From assembly GCF_000222485.1 (NCBI RefSeq), contig NC_015914.1, positions 2,428,501-2,492,500 on the forward strand: 64,000 nucleotides of DNA. Direction: 5' to 3'. Positions 9,876 to 18,469 of the stretch are shown piece by piece. The stretch is from Cyclobacterium marinum DSM 745. Its GTDB lineage: Bacteria; Bacteroidota; Bacteroidia; Cytophagales; Cyclobacteriaceae. The translations under genes were made by a program, and so were the position numbers. The notes under the pieces are model-generated. The model searched no databases. It saw nothing but the letters and a program-made list of their open reading frames with translations, and was not told where the DNA came from. Position 1 is the first letter of the stretch; each line of letters starts with the position of its first letter.

Positions 9876-10190
9876 ATGAAAAAGCTAGCCTATTCTTTGT
9901 CCGTATTGATGCTCTTTGTCTCAGTTGTTCCTTCTGCCATGGCGAAAAAAGATGAGCCGGAACCAAATAAGAAAGAGTTAAGTTCTGAAGATCAAGCAAG
10001 ATTGGATGAGTTGGATGATCGCTTTTTAGAAATCAAAGCCATGGATTTTAAAGCTATGGAGAAAAGTGAAAGAAAAGAAGTGCGGAAAGAATTAAGAGAG
10101 ATTAACAAGGAGTCAAAAGATTTGGGAGGAGGAGTATACATTTCTACCGGGGCCATAATCATTATCCTTCTGTTAATCCTTATTCTATAG
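9876..10190 (+). CDS. Small exported protein with a charged helix and a C-terminal membrane anchor
   Basis: The 104-residue protein starts with a signal peptide (MKKLAYSLSVLML to PSAMA). A very charged segment rich in Lys, Glu and Asp (residues about 24-85) is probably helical. It ends with GGGVYISTGA followed by a run of Ile and Leu, a C-terminal transmembrane helix. Small proteins with this GGVYxSxGAIIII tail recur in Bacteroidota, but I know no function. A weak terminator follows at 10199-10221. Confidence 0.7.
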   Translation: MKKLAYSLSVLMLFVSVVPSAMAKKDEPEPNKKELSSEDQARLDELDDRFLEIKAMDFKAMEKSERKEVRKELREINKESKDLGGGVYISTGAIIIILLLILIL

Positions 10191-10198
10191 TTGGAATT

Positions 10199-10221
10199 AA
10201 TCCAAAAGGGTTGGGTTTTTT
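10199..10221 (+). terminator. Weak rho-independent terminator
   Basis: AATCCAA pairs with TTGGGTT (one wobble) across AAGGG, and is followed by a short T run. It lies 9 nt after the stop of the small membrane protein gene. Confidence 0.45.
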
Positions 10222-10290
10222 GTATCAATTAATCCAGCCCAATCGGATTGTATATAGAGGGAGTGAGATTCAAGAGCTCAAATTAATCAC

Positions 10291-10737
10291 TTAATCAGGG
10301 AGTGTGGCCAAGTACTTTTTTACTTTCCAAGCTTTCCACAGCATGGCTGTTACTAAAAGAAAAAAAAGGATTTCATTGAAGAATAAGTGAAATCCAATTC
10401 TTTTGTTCCATTCCAAATTTGGCAGGTAGACCATTATAAAAGAAAGGATGGAAATAAGTTTTCCGGTGAGGCCAACTGCTATGAGATATATCCAGCTTAC
10501 AGGGTAAAAAGCAGAAAGAAAGAGGAGCACACCGGCAATAATTCCTATTGTCCCATACCATTCTGTTGACATCATGATGGTGAATTCCCTTTCCATGGCC
10601 AACCATGAAAATAGGGCAGGACCAAACCATTTAAAAAGTCCGCCCCATGCAATGGTGTAAATCCCACACAAAAGCAGAATTCCTCTGTTGGCCATCGTAA
10701 ATATTGGAAAGCTAATTTCTTCTTTGGTAGTATTCAT
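10291..10737 (-). CDS. Hypothetical integral membrane protein, four helices
   Basis: The 148-residue protein has four hydrophobic stretches (GILLLCGIYTIAW, IGIIAGVLLFLSAF, IYLIAVGLTGKLIS, EILFFLLVTAMLW) and little else, so it should sit in the inner membrane with both ends in the cytoplasm. I chose ATG 10737 over a TTG two codons upstream. No motif points to a function. The gene is convergent with the small exported-protein gene. Confidence 0.65.
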   Translation of the reverse strand: MNTTKEEISFPIFTMANRGILLLCGIYTIAWGGLFKWFGPALFSWLAMEREFTIMMSTEWYGTIGIIAGVLLFLSAFYPVSWIYLIAVGLTGKLISILSFIMVYLPNLEWNKRIGFHLFFNEILFFLLVTAMLWKAWKVKKYLATLPD

Positions 10738-10807
10738 GCTCAAAGTTAAAAAGGATCCTTTGGGATTATTTTATTTTTGTGGATTTTATTACATAAAGCT
10801 TCTAACC

Positions 10808-11260
10808 TTAGTTTTTGATGGTATTTGAAAAGTACCTGAAAGACCAGAGTGTTTCACAAATAAGGTTAATTGGAGAGCTGGTATCTTTGATTGTTTTAGG
10901 GATAAATGGTTCCAAAGTCACCCTTAAGTTTTTAAATCTATCCTTTTCTACAACAAAGGAAAACCTTGAAGACAAGGCAAGTAATTCCTTAGGAAAAAAT
11001 ATTCGTTGTTGTAAATTAACAGGAGCTGGCAGACCAAATCTTTTTTGACTGGCAGCATAGGTTTCCACCGCCATTTCAAAGTTTTCCGGACCAATACTTA
11101 AATTTGAATGAGCTGTAAAGTTTGGGTTGAAGGAGTGTAAAAGTTTGATCTTATTTTTTTTAAAAACATAAAGTACACGGGTATCAATTTCCTTTTTAAG
11201 AAACAATTGATTTTGCGTTGCAAAGAAATGCCAGATATTGTCGATTCTTTTCAATTCCAT
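10808..11260 (-). CDS. Hypothetical cytoplasmic protein, 150 aa
   Basis: The frame starts with ATG and has no signal peptide or membrane segment. The composition is ordinary for a soluble alpha/beta protein. I recognise no family. The gene lies alone between two hypothetical minus-strand genes, with 70 bp to the membrane protein gene downstream. Coding is supported by the long clean frame and the lack of a competing frame of similar length. Confidence 0.6.
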   Translation of the reverse strand: MELKRIDNIWHFFATQNQLFLKKEIDTRVLYVFKKNKIKLLHSFNPNFTAHSNLSIGPENFEMAVETYAASQKRFGLPAPVNLQQRIFFPKELLALSSRFSFVVEKDRFKNLRVTLEPFIPKTIKDTSSPINLICETLWSFRYFSNTIKN

Positions 11261-11400
11261 AGGTCATCGTTTTGGGTCAATGTATAGGTCTTGCATCAAA
11301 AAAGTTATTTAATTTAACAAAAAATGTTGCCATTCGCAATACGTGGGAAAAGACCGTTTATTATGAGAATGGGAGCAAATTTTCATAGTTAATAACAAAT

Positions 11401-12006
11401 TCAATGCCTGCCGGTGATTTTTAAGAAATCATTTAGGCTATGTAAAAATGCCTGTTTTTCTTTTTTTCTTTCAAATATAGGGGTCCATTTATTGCTTGAT
11501 AAAACTTCTATATTCCCAGATTCTTGTTCGAGCCAATGCCCAATTGTTTTGACATTTTCCAAATGAGCTTGCCTATTGGATGTATTTGGTGATATGGTTA
11601 AACTATCTTGTTTTTGGCCTTCTCTATTTCTGAGTAGTATTTTCCGGTTGATGTAATTCCCTTGGGGCTTTAAGAACAGAAAGGCTGTTTGGTTGTGTTT
11701 ATTTACAATAATGTTCAAAATTATCGTGTTAAGGGTACTGTCATTATCAAAGGATTTATGGGTATATATTTCCAGTTTGGCTTCTGCCAATCTGCTGGTA
11801 CGATAATCGATTCTTCTGACATTATAGAAGAACAAAAGACCGGCATCTTTAATTGTAAATGTGGGGTCTTCTCCTGAATTATTGGCCCTATACTCATTGA
11901 AGAAAGAAAGGATTAAAACCAAGGAAAGAGATGCAATACCAAAAATTTTAAGCAGGCGAAACATTTCTGTCTGGGAAGGATCAATATGGGATGCGCTTTT
12001 TGGCAT
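11401..12006 (-). CDS. Hypothetical protein with one N-terminal membrane anchor
   Basis: The 201-residue protein has one transmembrane segment (FGIASLSLVLILSFF, residues about 21-35) and a periplasmic or cytoplasmic domain of about 160 residues with no recognised motif. It is divergent from gltX, with 138 bp between the two starts, a space that holds the gltX promoter candidate. Confidence 0.65.
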   Translation of the reverse strand: MPKSASHIDPSQTEMFRLLKIFGIASLSLVLILSFFNEYRANNSGEDPTFTIKDAGLLFFYNVRRIDYRTSRLAEAKLEIYTHKSFDNDSTLNTIILNIIVNKHNQTAFLFLKPQGNYINRKILLRNREGQKQDSLTISPNTSNRQAHLENVKTIGHWLEQESGNIEVLSSNKWTPIFERKKEKQAFLHSLNDFLKITGRH

Positions 12007-12106
12007 GTTATGCTATTTAAACATCCAAGACCGTTTTATAGTTTTGGATATGGCTAACATTGGCAATACTTTGGACTATATTCGGTCAATTTCGTTAATT
12101 ATTGAT

Positions 12107-12114
12107 TATCTTTG
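12107..12114 (+). promoter_or_regulatory. Candidate -7 element of gltX (TATCTTTG)
   Basis: TATCTTTG fits the Bacteroidota -7 consensus TAnnTTTG exactly and lies 30 bp upstream of the gltX ATG. No TTG is found at the ideal spacing upstream, so only the -7 half is supported. Confidence 0.5.
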
Positions 12115-12144
12115 CCCACTTAAATTGAAATTTATTGCTGTTTT

Positions 12145-13680
12145 ATGAGTAAGGAAGTACGCGTTAGATTTGCTCCATCACCTACCGGAGCTTTACATAT
12201 AGGCGGTGTTAGAACTGCATTGTACAATTATCTTTTTGCCAAAAAGAATGGTGGAAAATTTTTGTTAAGGATAGAAGACACTGACCAAAACAGGTATGTC
12301 CCTGGAGCTGAGGAATACATTAAAAATGCTTTGGAATGGATAGGGATTGCTCCTGATGAAAGCCCATGGAATCCGGGAGAGGTGGGTCCTTACAGGCAAT
12401 CTGAACGCAAGCCAATGTACATGGAGTATGCCCAATATTTATTGGATCAAGGACATGCATATTATGCTTTTGATACACCGGAAGAGCTGGATGAAATGAG
12501 AAAGCGACTTACTGCTGCAAGGGTGGTATCTCCGCAATACAATTCCATCACCAGAACTCAGATGAAGAATTCGCTTACCTTACCTGCAGATGAGGTCAAA
12601 GCGCGATTGGCATCAGGAGATCCCTATGTAATCCGTATCAAGATACCGAGAAAAGAAGAGGTTCGATTAAATGATTTGGTACGTGGCTGGGTAATGGTTC
12701 ATTCCAACTCTTTAGATGACAAAGTGTTGATGAAATCTGATGGTATGCCTACCTACCATCTGGCCAATATTGTAGATGACCATTTAATGGGAATTACTCA
12801 TGTAATCAGGGGCGAGGAATGGCTTCCTTCGGCTCCACTTCATGTATTGTTATATAAATTTTTGGGATGGGAAGATTCCATGCCACAATTTGCCCACCTT
12901 CCTTTATTATTGAAGCCTGATGGCAATGGCAAATTGTCTAAGCGGGATGCCGAGAAACACGGTTTTCCAATTTTCCCTTTAAACTGGACAAGTCCTGAGA
13001 ATGGAGAATTGGTAGATGGGTTTAAAGAAGCCGGTTATTTGGCAGATGCTTTCTTAAACTTTCTTGCCTTTTTGGGTTGGAACCCTGGAGATCAAAGAGA
13101 AATGTTTACGGTGGATGAATTAATCGAAGCCTTTTCCATAGAACGAATTGGTAAGTCGGGCACTAAATTTGATATAAATAAGGCTAAATGGTACAATGAA
13201 CAGTACCTAAGAAAGAAAAGTAACGCAGAATTATCTGATTACTTATTGGCAGATCTTGCAAAAGAAGACATAAGTATAAGTAAAGAAAAGGCTGAAAAGA
13301 TAGTTTCTCTCATGAAAGAAAGAGCTACTTTCCCTGCTGATCTTTGGAAGGAAGGTCGATTCATGGTGTTTGCACCAACGGAGTTTGATGAGCGGATTGT
13401 TAATAAAAAATGGAATGACAATGTAGTGATCGTACTAACTGCATTTAGAGATAAGCTTGAAGTAATTTCCACAGACCTTAGCGCTGATTTGGCTAGAACT
13501 ATGTTGGGAGAAACTGCGGAGGAAAAAGAAATTAAATTAGGTAAAATAATGCAAGCGGTAAGACTTGCCATTACCGGCGTAGGAGCAGGACCGGATCTTA
13601 TGCAGATATTTGAAATTTTAGGTAAAGAAGAACTAATCTTAAGGATAGATTTTGCGTTAAAGAATATAAAGGCATCTTAA
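12145..13680 (+). CDS. gltX: Glutamyl-tRNA synthetase
   Basis: The enzyme charges tRNA(Glu) with glutamate in the cytoplasm. The N-terminus has RFAPSPTGALHIGG, the class I HIGH-type motif, and the KMSKS-type motif reads GKLSKRD near residue 270. At 511 residues it is full length, with the C-terminal anticodon-binding helical region after residue 330. The small basic protein gene follows 31 bp downstream and is probably co-transcribed. Confidence 0.96.
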   Translation: MSKEVRVRFAPSPTGALHIGGVRTALYNYLFAKKNGGKFLLRIEDTDQNRYVPGAEEYIKNALEWIGIAPDESPWNPGEVGPYRQSERKPMYMEYAQYLLDQGHAYYAFDTPEELDEMRKRLTAARVVSPQYNSITRTQMKNSLTLPADEVKARLASGDPYVIRIKIPRKEEVRLNDLVRGWVMVHSNSLDDKVLMKSDGMPTYHLANIVDDHLMGITHVIRGEEWLPSAPLHVLLYKFLGWEDSMPQFAHLPLLLKPDGNGKLSKRDAEKHGFPIFPLNWTSPENGELVDGFKEAGYLADAFLNFLAFLGWNPGDQREMFTVDELIEAFSIERIGKSGTKFDINKAKWYNEQYLRKKSNAELSDYLLADLAKEDISISKEKAEKIVSLMKERATFPADLWKEGRFMVFAPTEFDERIVNKKWNDNVVIVLTAFRDKLEVISTDLSADLARTMLGETAEEKEIKLGKIMQAVRLAITGVGAGPDLMQIFEILGKEELILRIDFALKNIKAS

Positions 13681-13711
13681 TGTGCCCAAAACATACTTAA
13701 ACCCTTTGGTC

Positions 13712-13906
13712 ATGGCAAAAAATTCAAAGAAGAAAGATATTCCAAGAGTAAATGAGGAATTGGAAGGTTTTAAAATGAATATTAATTCATTTGGAGAAAT
13801 TTCAAGCTCATTTTCTATTGATAAAATCAATGCGTTTTTGAATAAAAATGTGGATGACAAGAAATTAAGAGATAGGGAAGAAGATATAGATGAGAAGAAA
13901 AAATAG
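13712..13906 (+). CDS. Small charged hypothetical protein
   Basis: The 64-residue protein begins MAKNSKKKDIPRVNEEL and ends in a very charged tail (REEDIDEKKK). I prefer ATG 13712 to the GTG at 13682, because the upstream codons look unrelated and the MAKNSKKK start fits similar small proteins found behind gltX in relatives. It has no signal peptide or membrane segment. Function unknown. Confidence 0.6.
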   Translation: MAKNSKKKDIPRVNEELEGFKMNINSFGEISSSFSIDKINAFLNKNVDDKKLRDREEDIDEKKK

Positions 13907-13952
13907 GTTATTGGCCCATTTTACTTGAGTCAGCAGACCAACTTAGCACCTT

Positions 13953-14591
13953 ATGAAACCTTCCTTTATACTATTATTTCTTGTGAGCATTTTTTCTGGG
14001 GAATTAATGGCCCAAACTAGCATTGGTATAAAAGCAGGATATACACAATCAAGTGCTACTTACAGAACATCTCTGGGAGCTTATCCCAGAGATGTTACTG
14101 GTTTTAAAGCACCAAGTTTTTCCTTGGTGATCGAACAATTTTTCGAAAAAAATGCAGGAGGACAAATAGAATTTCAGCTTTTGACCACTGGATATGCCGC
14201 TACAGATACAATCAACACCGGCAATAAAACTAGTTTTGATTATTTAAAGGTCCCTGTTTTATCTAATTTTTACTTGGGAAACTCTGGTCGTTTTCATATT
14301 AAGATCGGTCCACACCTAGGTTATTTACTGAACGTAAACGATGAAGTAAGGGTAATAGAAGGTGATCTTGTAATTCCCACTTATGGTCAAGAAGGTGATA
14401 GGCCTAGAAAGTTAATGTATGGACTTACCGCTGGTGTTGGTTTGTCTAAATTGTTTGGAAATCATACCATCCAAGGAGAAGTAAGGTACTCTTACGAGTT
14501 TGGAAATCCCGAAGCACAAGAAAGAATCTTTGACCTAAACTTCACCCAATTGGAGTTTTCTTTATCTTATTTATTTCGGGTGCTAGATTGA
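13953..14591 (+). CDS. Outer-membrane beta-barrel protein (porin/PorT-like)
   Basis: A signal peptide (MKPSFILLFLVSIFSGELMAQ) precedes SIGIKAGYTQSS, the start of the PorT-like outer-membrane beta-barrel family common in Bacteroidota. The body alternates hydrophobic and polar residues and ends LEFSLSYLFRV, a typical terminal barrel strand. At 212 residues it would form an eight-strand barrel in the outer membrane. Its 3' end overlaps the convergent TPR gene by 25 bp. Confidence 0.75.
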   Translation: MKPSFILLFLVSIFSGELMAQTSIGIKAGYTQSSATYRTSLGAYPRDVTGFKAPSFSLVIEQFFEKNAGGQIEFQLLTTGYAATDTINTGNKTSFDYLKVPVLSNFYLGNSGRFHIKIGPHLGYLLNVNDEVRVIEGDLVIPTYGQEGDRPRKLMYGLTAGVGLSKLFGNHTIQGEVRYSYEFGNPEAQERIFDLNFTQLEFSLSYLFRVLD

Positions 14592-15448
14592 GCTGAGGCT
14601 ACTGTCACGATAATTTCCTCAAAAATTTCCCCTGTCTTGTCTCGTATTTTTTCATGAGCAGCTTCTTCTGCTCGATTATATCCACCCATGTGAAACCTTT
14701 GGTACCAAGGCAATATGGAAATCGCTGCATCCCATAGAGAATAATTGAACATGGTCTGTAAAGTGAGGTAAGCAAAGCCGCCATTTAGGACCAATGAGTT
14801 AATTCCATTTCTTACATCTCCGGCATAAAAATGCCCCAAACCAGGTATTATCATACTCATAACTCGGGCTTTTTTAGGGTTTATCTTTTCCACTTTCTTT
14901 AATTTTGAAAAGGATTCCAACACCGCTTTCTTTTGCTTTTCTTCCGACACAAGGTTTAAAAAACTTCCTTTTGAGTCTTCGTATTCTCCCAAGCCATAGT
15001 AAATTATGCCTTCGTAAAGATTTTTTTTCTTGGTCAAGGAATGAGTCAAATCATCAGGTAGATTGAGTATTTCTACTTGGGCGAAGAGAAATGATTTTTC
15101 TCTAATTAAGCTTTCAATTTTTTTAAAGGTGAAATTCGTTTTGGCAGTATCTGTTTTTGCTGCAAAATAGGCGAGATCATAATACCTAGCCGCAGAAGAA
15201 TAATCACCCATTAAAAAATAACACTCCGCAATGTTTGGAAAGACCTTTTGCTGAAAATCCCTATTACCAAAAAACAGCACACGCTGAAAAGCTGCGATGG
15301 CTTTATCAGGTTGATTCGTTTGCATAAGTTGCCGTCCAAAATCAAAGGTTTGATCAATGGATTGGGAATAGCTTTGAATTGGTGCAAAAAAGCAAAAGCT
15401 AAAAATTAGAATAAAAGAGATGCTCGATTTTATTTTGATGGAATTCAT
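14567..15448 (-). CDS. Exported TPR protein with C-terminal PGxGxFYxGD membrane segment
   Basis: A signal peptide (ending SYSQ) leads into two or three TPR-like repeats (QPDKAIAAFQRVLFF, CYFLMGDYSSAARYYDLAYF; residues about 40-140). The C-terminal third has PGLGHFYAGDVRNG followed by hydrophobic stretches, a pattern seen in TM2/DUF5683-type proteins. It is the last gene of a five-gene operon, and its start lies inside the 3' end of the preceding gene (50-bp overlap). The preceding gene has the same architecture, so the two are likely paralogues. The role is unknown; envelope assembly is inferred from context only. Confidence 0.7.
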   Translation of the reverse strand: MNSIKIKSSISFILIFSFCFFAPIQSYSQSIDQTFDFGRQLMQTNQPDKAIAAFQRVLFFGNRDFQQKVFPNIAECYFLMGDYSSAARYYDLAYFAAKTDTAKTNFTFKKIESLIREKSFLFAQVEILNLPDDLTHSLTKKKNLYEGIIYYGLGEYEDSKGSFLNLVSEEKQKKAVLESFSKLKKVEKINPKKARVMSMIIPGLGHFYAGDVRNGINSLVLNGGFAYLTLQTMFNYSLWDAAISILPWYQRFHMGGYNRAEEAAHEKIRDKTGEIFEEIIVTVASAQSSTRNK

Positions 15449-16226
15449 CCTTTTTAAGATTTATCAATTTTGCGGACTTATGTGATCCAAAAATATTACC
15501 AATATGGAATCCAAAGGAGATAGAGGCAAAGATCCATCCTCTTACACTTTCTACACCCTGTTTTTGGAAAGCTCTTTGAGCCTGCCAGCCAGTGGTTCCA
15601 ACAAAAAGAAGTGCTACTAATCCATCCTTCCAATCACCAGTGTAAATTTTTCCTGAACCGGGCACGATGGTAGACATAACAGCTGCCAGCGCAGGACTTT
15701 TTCTTTTTTCTTCCAAGGCTTGCCTAGAAATTTCCAAGTATTTTTGTGCAGATTGAAAATTACTTTCTCCGAGCAGGCTATAGCTTTCATAGGCAGATTT
15801 CCATTCGAATCTCAGTGCATCAGAGGTTCCGGAATAAAAGTAGCGCTCATGAGCTTGAAGGTGGGTATTGTTTTCTGAAAAGGATTTGGCATCATTAAAC
15901 TGCTTGTTTTTAAACAACAATGCCACGTATTCAAAGGCCAGTTCACTAGGCATGGTGTTTTCATTTGGGTAAAGGTTTAAAGCTCTATTTATTCCCGTTT
16001 CCCACATCTCAGCTTCCCAATATACTGCCAGTAAGTCTTTCTCAATAGTTAAGTCGCCGGGTTTCATGAATACAAGTCTTTCATATTCAGGAATGGCAAG
16101 ATTGAATTGATTTGTTTGCCTTAGGTAACTTGCAAAAGCTGCAGAATTATCGAAATCGTACAAATTTTGACTATATCCGGATAGGGAAAATAAGGGCAGC
16201 ACGATTACTGCTAACAAATACTTCAT
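15399..16226 (-). CDS. Exported TPR protein, paralogue of the next gene, with PGSGKIYTGD segment
   Basis: I chose ATG 16226, because it opens a clean signal peptide (MKYLLAVIVLPLFSLSGYSQ) and overlaps the stop of the YidD-like gene as ATGA, a translational-coupling signature. The body has TPR-like helices (NQFNLAIPEYERLVF, KQFNDAKSFSENN). The C-terminal part has VPGSGKIYTGDWKDG followed by a hydrophobic stretch, matching PGLGHFYAGD in the downstream gene. About 275 residues. No known function. Confidence 0.7.
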   Translation of the reverse strand: MKYLLAVIVLPLFSLSGYSQNLYDFDNSAAFASYLRQTNQFNLAIPEYERLVFMKPGDLTIEKDLLAVYWEAEMWETGINRALNLYPNENTMPSELAFEYVALLFKNKQFNDAKSFSENNTHLQAHERYFYSGTSDALRFEWKSAYESYSLLGESNFQSAQKYLEISRQALEEKRKSPALAAVMSTIVPGSGKIYTGDWKDGLVALLFVGTTGWQAQRAFQKQGVESVRGWIFASISFGFHIGNIFGSHKSAKLINLKKDEFHQNKIEHLFYSNF

Positions 16227-16627
16227 TTCAATTCGTCTATCATTAAGGTTCGGTCTTCTGTCCAAGCATATTTTTCAGGGCTTAGACCATTGCACCTTGT
16301 CAACCTATCCATTGTATTCGCTGTCCCTAGCAATACTCCATATTTTTTTACCGCCAATAAGCCATATTCTGAACATGAGGGGTAGAACACACAATTAGAT
16401 CCATCTTGGGAAGAAATAAAATTTTTGTAAACCTTAAACAATCCAGAGAAAACTGTCTCTATCTCATTCTTGTTTTCTTCTGCTGCTTTGTAATGAACCG
16501 CCTTCTTTTTTTCAGTTAGCAAATCTTTGTATGCCAACACTTCATTATTGGACTGAGCAAAGGTTACTCCAATTAAACTACAGATCAGGAAGCTTGTAAT
16601 CGTAAATAATTTCATTTCCTTTTTCAT
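16223..16627 (-). CDS. YidD-like protein with an N-terminal signal peptide
   Basis: The C-terminal half carries the YidD signature: an amphipathic YKNFISS segment, then CVFYPSCSEY, a Gly-rich helix and RLTRCNG. Ordinary YidD is about 80 residues, lies at the inner face of the cytoplasmic membrane and helps YidC-dependent insertion. Here the protein is 134 residues and starts with a signal peptide (LFTITSFLICSLIGVTFAQ) plus a charged linker, which predicts export to the periplasm. It starts inside the end of the LolA-like gene (50-bp overlap) and overlaps the next gene by ATGA. It should be called YidD-like, not YidD. Confidence 0.75.
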   Translation of the reverse strand: MKKEMKLFTITSFLICSLIGVTFAQSNNEVLAYKDLLTEKKKAVHYKAAEENKNEIETVFSGLFKVYKNFISSQDGSNCVFYPSCSEYGLLAVKKYGVLLGTANTMDRLTRCNGLSPEKYAWTEDRTLMIDELK

Positions 16628-17273
16628 TTATAATCACATTTTTATAGGAAGTAACCTGGTAATTTTGTCCTTGCTCATGGTAATTTATTTGCGTGATTTC
16701 TGTTGGGACTTCACAACCCGATACGTTAGTATAATTTTTATAAAATTGCTTGCTCAACAAATCATTATCAGGATTGTAGAATGCTATGGCTTGTAATTTT
16801 TTGTCTAAATTAGACATTATAACTTTACCCAACGAACTTTTTACTTTTTCTTCTTCTGGCTCCCAGGTGGTTAAAATTTGATCTTCTTTTTTGGCAACAT
16901 CTATTATGGTATAGCCACTATTTCTTAACCCGAAATTGGCCAATTGTCCAGATAATGTAAAATGGAAAAATGAAGAAGTGGGAATTACAAAAGAAGATGA
17001 TTTACCCAGTAATTCATTGGATTGAAATCGATACAAAGTGGTGTCCTTTAATACCCAAGTTTCCGGTTCAGGAAAAGAGATGTCATAGATTATTTTCTCT
17101 GCGGAAAGATCATAATAGACCTTTCCTACAATTAATCTTGAGGTTCCATCTGCAATTTTTTCCTTGATTGAAAAGTCCGCACTTATCCTAAAAAACTGTT
17201 GCCCAAAATTAATTTCGGGCAACAGTGTTAATATCAGTAGTATTAGTATAGGTTTTTTCAGAAGTGTACTCAT
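16578..17273 (-). CDS. Exported LolA-like protein
   Basis: I chose ATG 17273 (MSTLLKKPILILLIL), which overlaps the stop of the preceding gene as TAATG; the longer frame adds 28 unlikely Cys- and Trp-rich residues. After a signal peptide, the sequence FSIKEK, GTSRLIVGKVYYD and WVLKDTTLYRF resembles the start of LolA/LolB-type folds, which shuttle lipoproteins to the outer membrane. The similarity is one of pattern only, and a structural match would be needed to confirm it. About 231 residues. It is second in the five-gene operon. Confidence 0.6.
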   Translation of the reverse strand: MSTLLKKPILILLILTLLPEINFGQQFFRISADFSIKEKIADGTSRLIVGKVYYDLSAEKIIYDISFPEPETWVLKDTTLYRFQSNELLGKSSSFVIPTSSFFHFTLSGQLANFGLRNSGYTIIDVAKKEDQILTTWEPEEEKVKSSLGKVIMSNLDKKLQAIAFYNPDNDLLSKQFYKNYTNVSGCEVPTEITQINYHEQGQNYQVTSYKNVIINEKGNEIIYDYKLPDL

Positions 17274-17719
17274 TAAAATGGATAAGCAGAGAAAGCAAAT
17301 ATATAAGATGCAGCTACCAAAAGGGCGTACACACCACCTAAGGTTACACAACCCCAAATTGCTTTTCTAGTTTGTTCCTTGTCTTCAGCGTCTAAATGAA
17401 CAATGGCTATACCAATAGGCCCCAATACACATCCCCAAAGGAAAGATGGTATACCAGCTACTGGGTGATCACCTGCATTTACAGCAAAGTTGTTCAACAT
17501 GTCTGCATCAAGGTTTACGTTTAACCCATTGTTTTGAGCAATTACTTCTTTCAAAGTTACTCCTTCATTGGAAAGAACATATTCTTCCAATTGATCAAGT
17601 TCTGAAAATTGAGCTTCAATAAGTGCCGAATTGAAGTCTAAAACATCAGGTTTAATTTCTTCTCCAAAGGAGATTCCCGTTATCAAGAACGGGACAAGGA
17701 ATGCAATAAGTTTTTTCAT
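17273..17719 (-). CDS. Small membrane protein with signal peptide, first gene of the YidD-like operon
   Basis: The 148-residue protein has a signal peptide (MKKLIAFLVPFLITGISFG), a linker, and two C-terminal hydrophobic segments (FLWGCVLGPIGIAIV and IWGCVTLGGVYALLVAASYIF). The WGCVxGPxG pattern recurs in Bacteroidota proteins of unknown function. It leads a five-gene minus-strand operon with 1-nt to 50-nt overlaps throughout. Its upstream region carries the perfect 16-bp hairpin at 17812-17846. Confidence 0.65.
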   Translation of the reverse strand: MKKLIAFLVPFLITGISFGEEIKPDVLDFNSALIEAQFSELDQLEEYVLSNEGVTLKEVIAQNNGLNVNLDADMLNNFAVNAGDHPVAGIPSFLWGCVLGPIGIAIVHLDAEDKEQTRKAIWGCVTLGGVYALLVAASYIFAFSAYPF

Positions 17720-17811
17720 AATATAGATTTATTAAAGATTTGGATTATAAAGATATTAAAAAATATAAATAATAGGCAGTTTTTGAAAAATATTAAGCTA
17801 GTTCATTTATT

Positions 17812-17846
17812 AAAATTAATCTCTTGTTATACAAGAGATTAATTTT
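17812..17846. promoter_or_regulatory. Perfect 16-bp inverted repeat upstream of the five-gene operon
   Basis: AAAATTAATCTCTTGT and its exact reverse complement are separated by TAT. It lies 93 bp upstream of the start at 17719. It is AT-rich and lacks a T run of its own, so it reads better as an operator or RNA hairpin than as a terminator. Confidence 0.5.
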
Positions 17847-18469
17847 ATAATTTCAAGCTGTGAAAAACCTAGGATTTTATGGTTGGAAAAATTGATGCGT
17901 TTGTATTTTTTTGCCTCAAAATGTTTGGAATAATAACTTAAGAATTAATGGTTTTTCTTGATTGAAACTACATTTTAATAATTTCAGGATGGTTTTTTAA
18001 ACCTTTAGTTCTCTGGCAAAATCGAGTATAAATACTCTTTTTTCTTTATTGTTTAGGATGTAATTGCAGTTGTAAGTTTCAATAGAGAGGAAATAAATAG
18101 TATTTCTTCACTATTAATTAATAAAAATATAACAGCAATACTATTCAGTGTTAATATAATAAATTTATTTTATAATTATATTATTCCGTTTTTTGCTAAT
18201 TGTAGGGGGAGCTCACCTAACCTTAAAAAGGTATTCAAATTTAATATAGATGAAAAGAATGATTCAATAATAAATGCTAAAATTGCGAGTAGTTAGCAAT
18301 TTTCTATCCATTTTAAAATAAGAATTTATCATGGTTGTAATGGATCTGAAGTTAGTAGAAATAAATTATTAGAATTTATGTCTTGGTATTTATTTATTAA
18401 TTAGATTTATTGTCCTATTTATTTAATGAACTCGGGGTTTTAGTCCTTGTGACCAACTAATTATACGAT
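17847..18469. other. Long AT-rich intergenic region
   Basis: More than 600 bp without a plausible gene between the operon promoter region and the lipoprotein gene at 18470. Stop codons are dense in all frames and the sequence is very AT-rich. Apart from the hairpin just before it, I see no structure I can support. Confidence 0.4.

Noticed and set aside
16223-16627. Canonical yidD
   Set aside because: The signal peptide, the length and the absence of rnpA and yidC nearby argue against the usual role.
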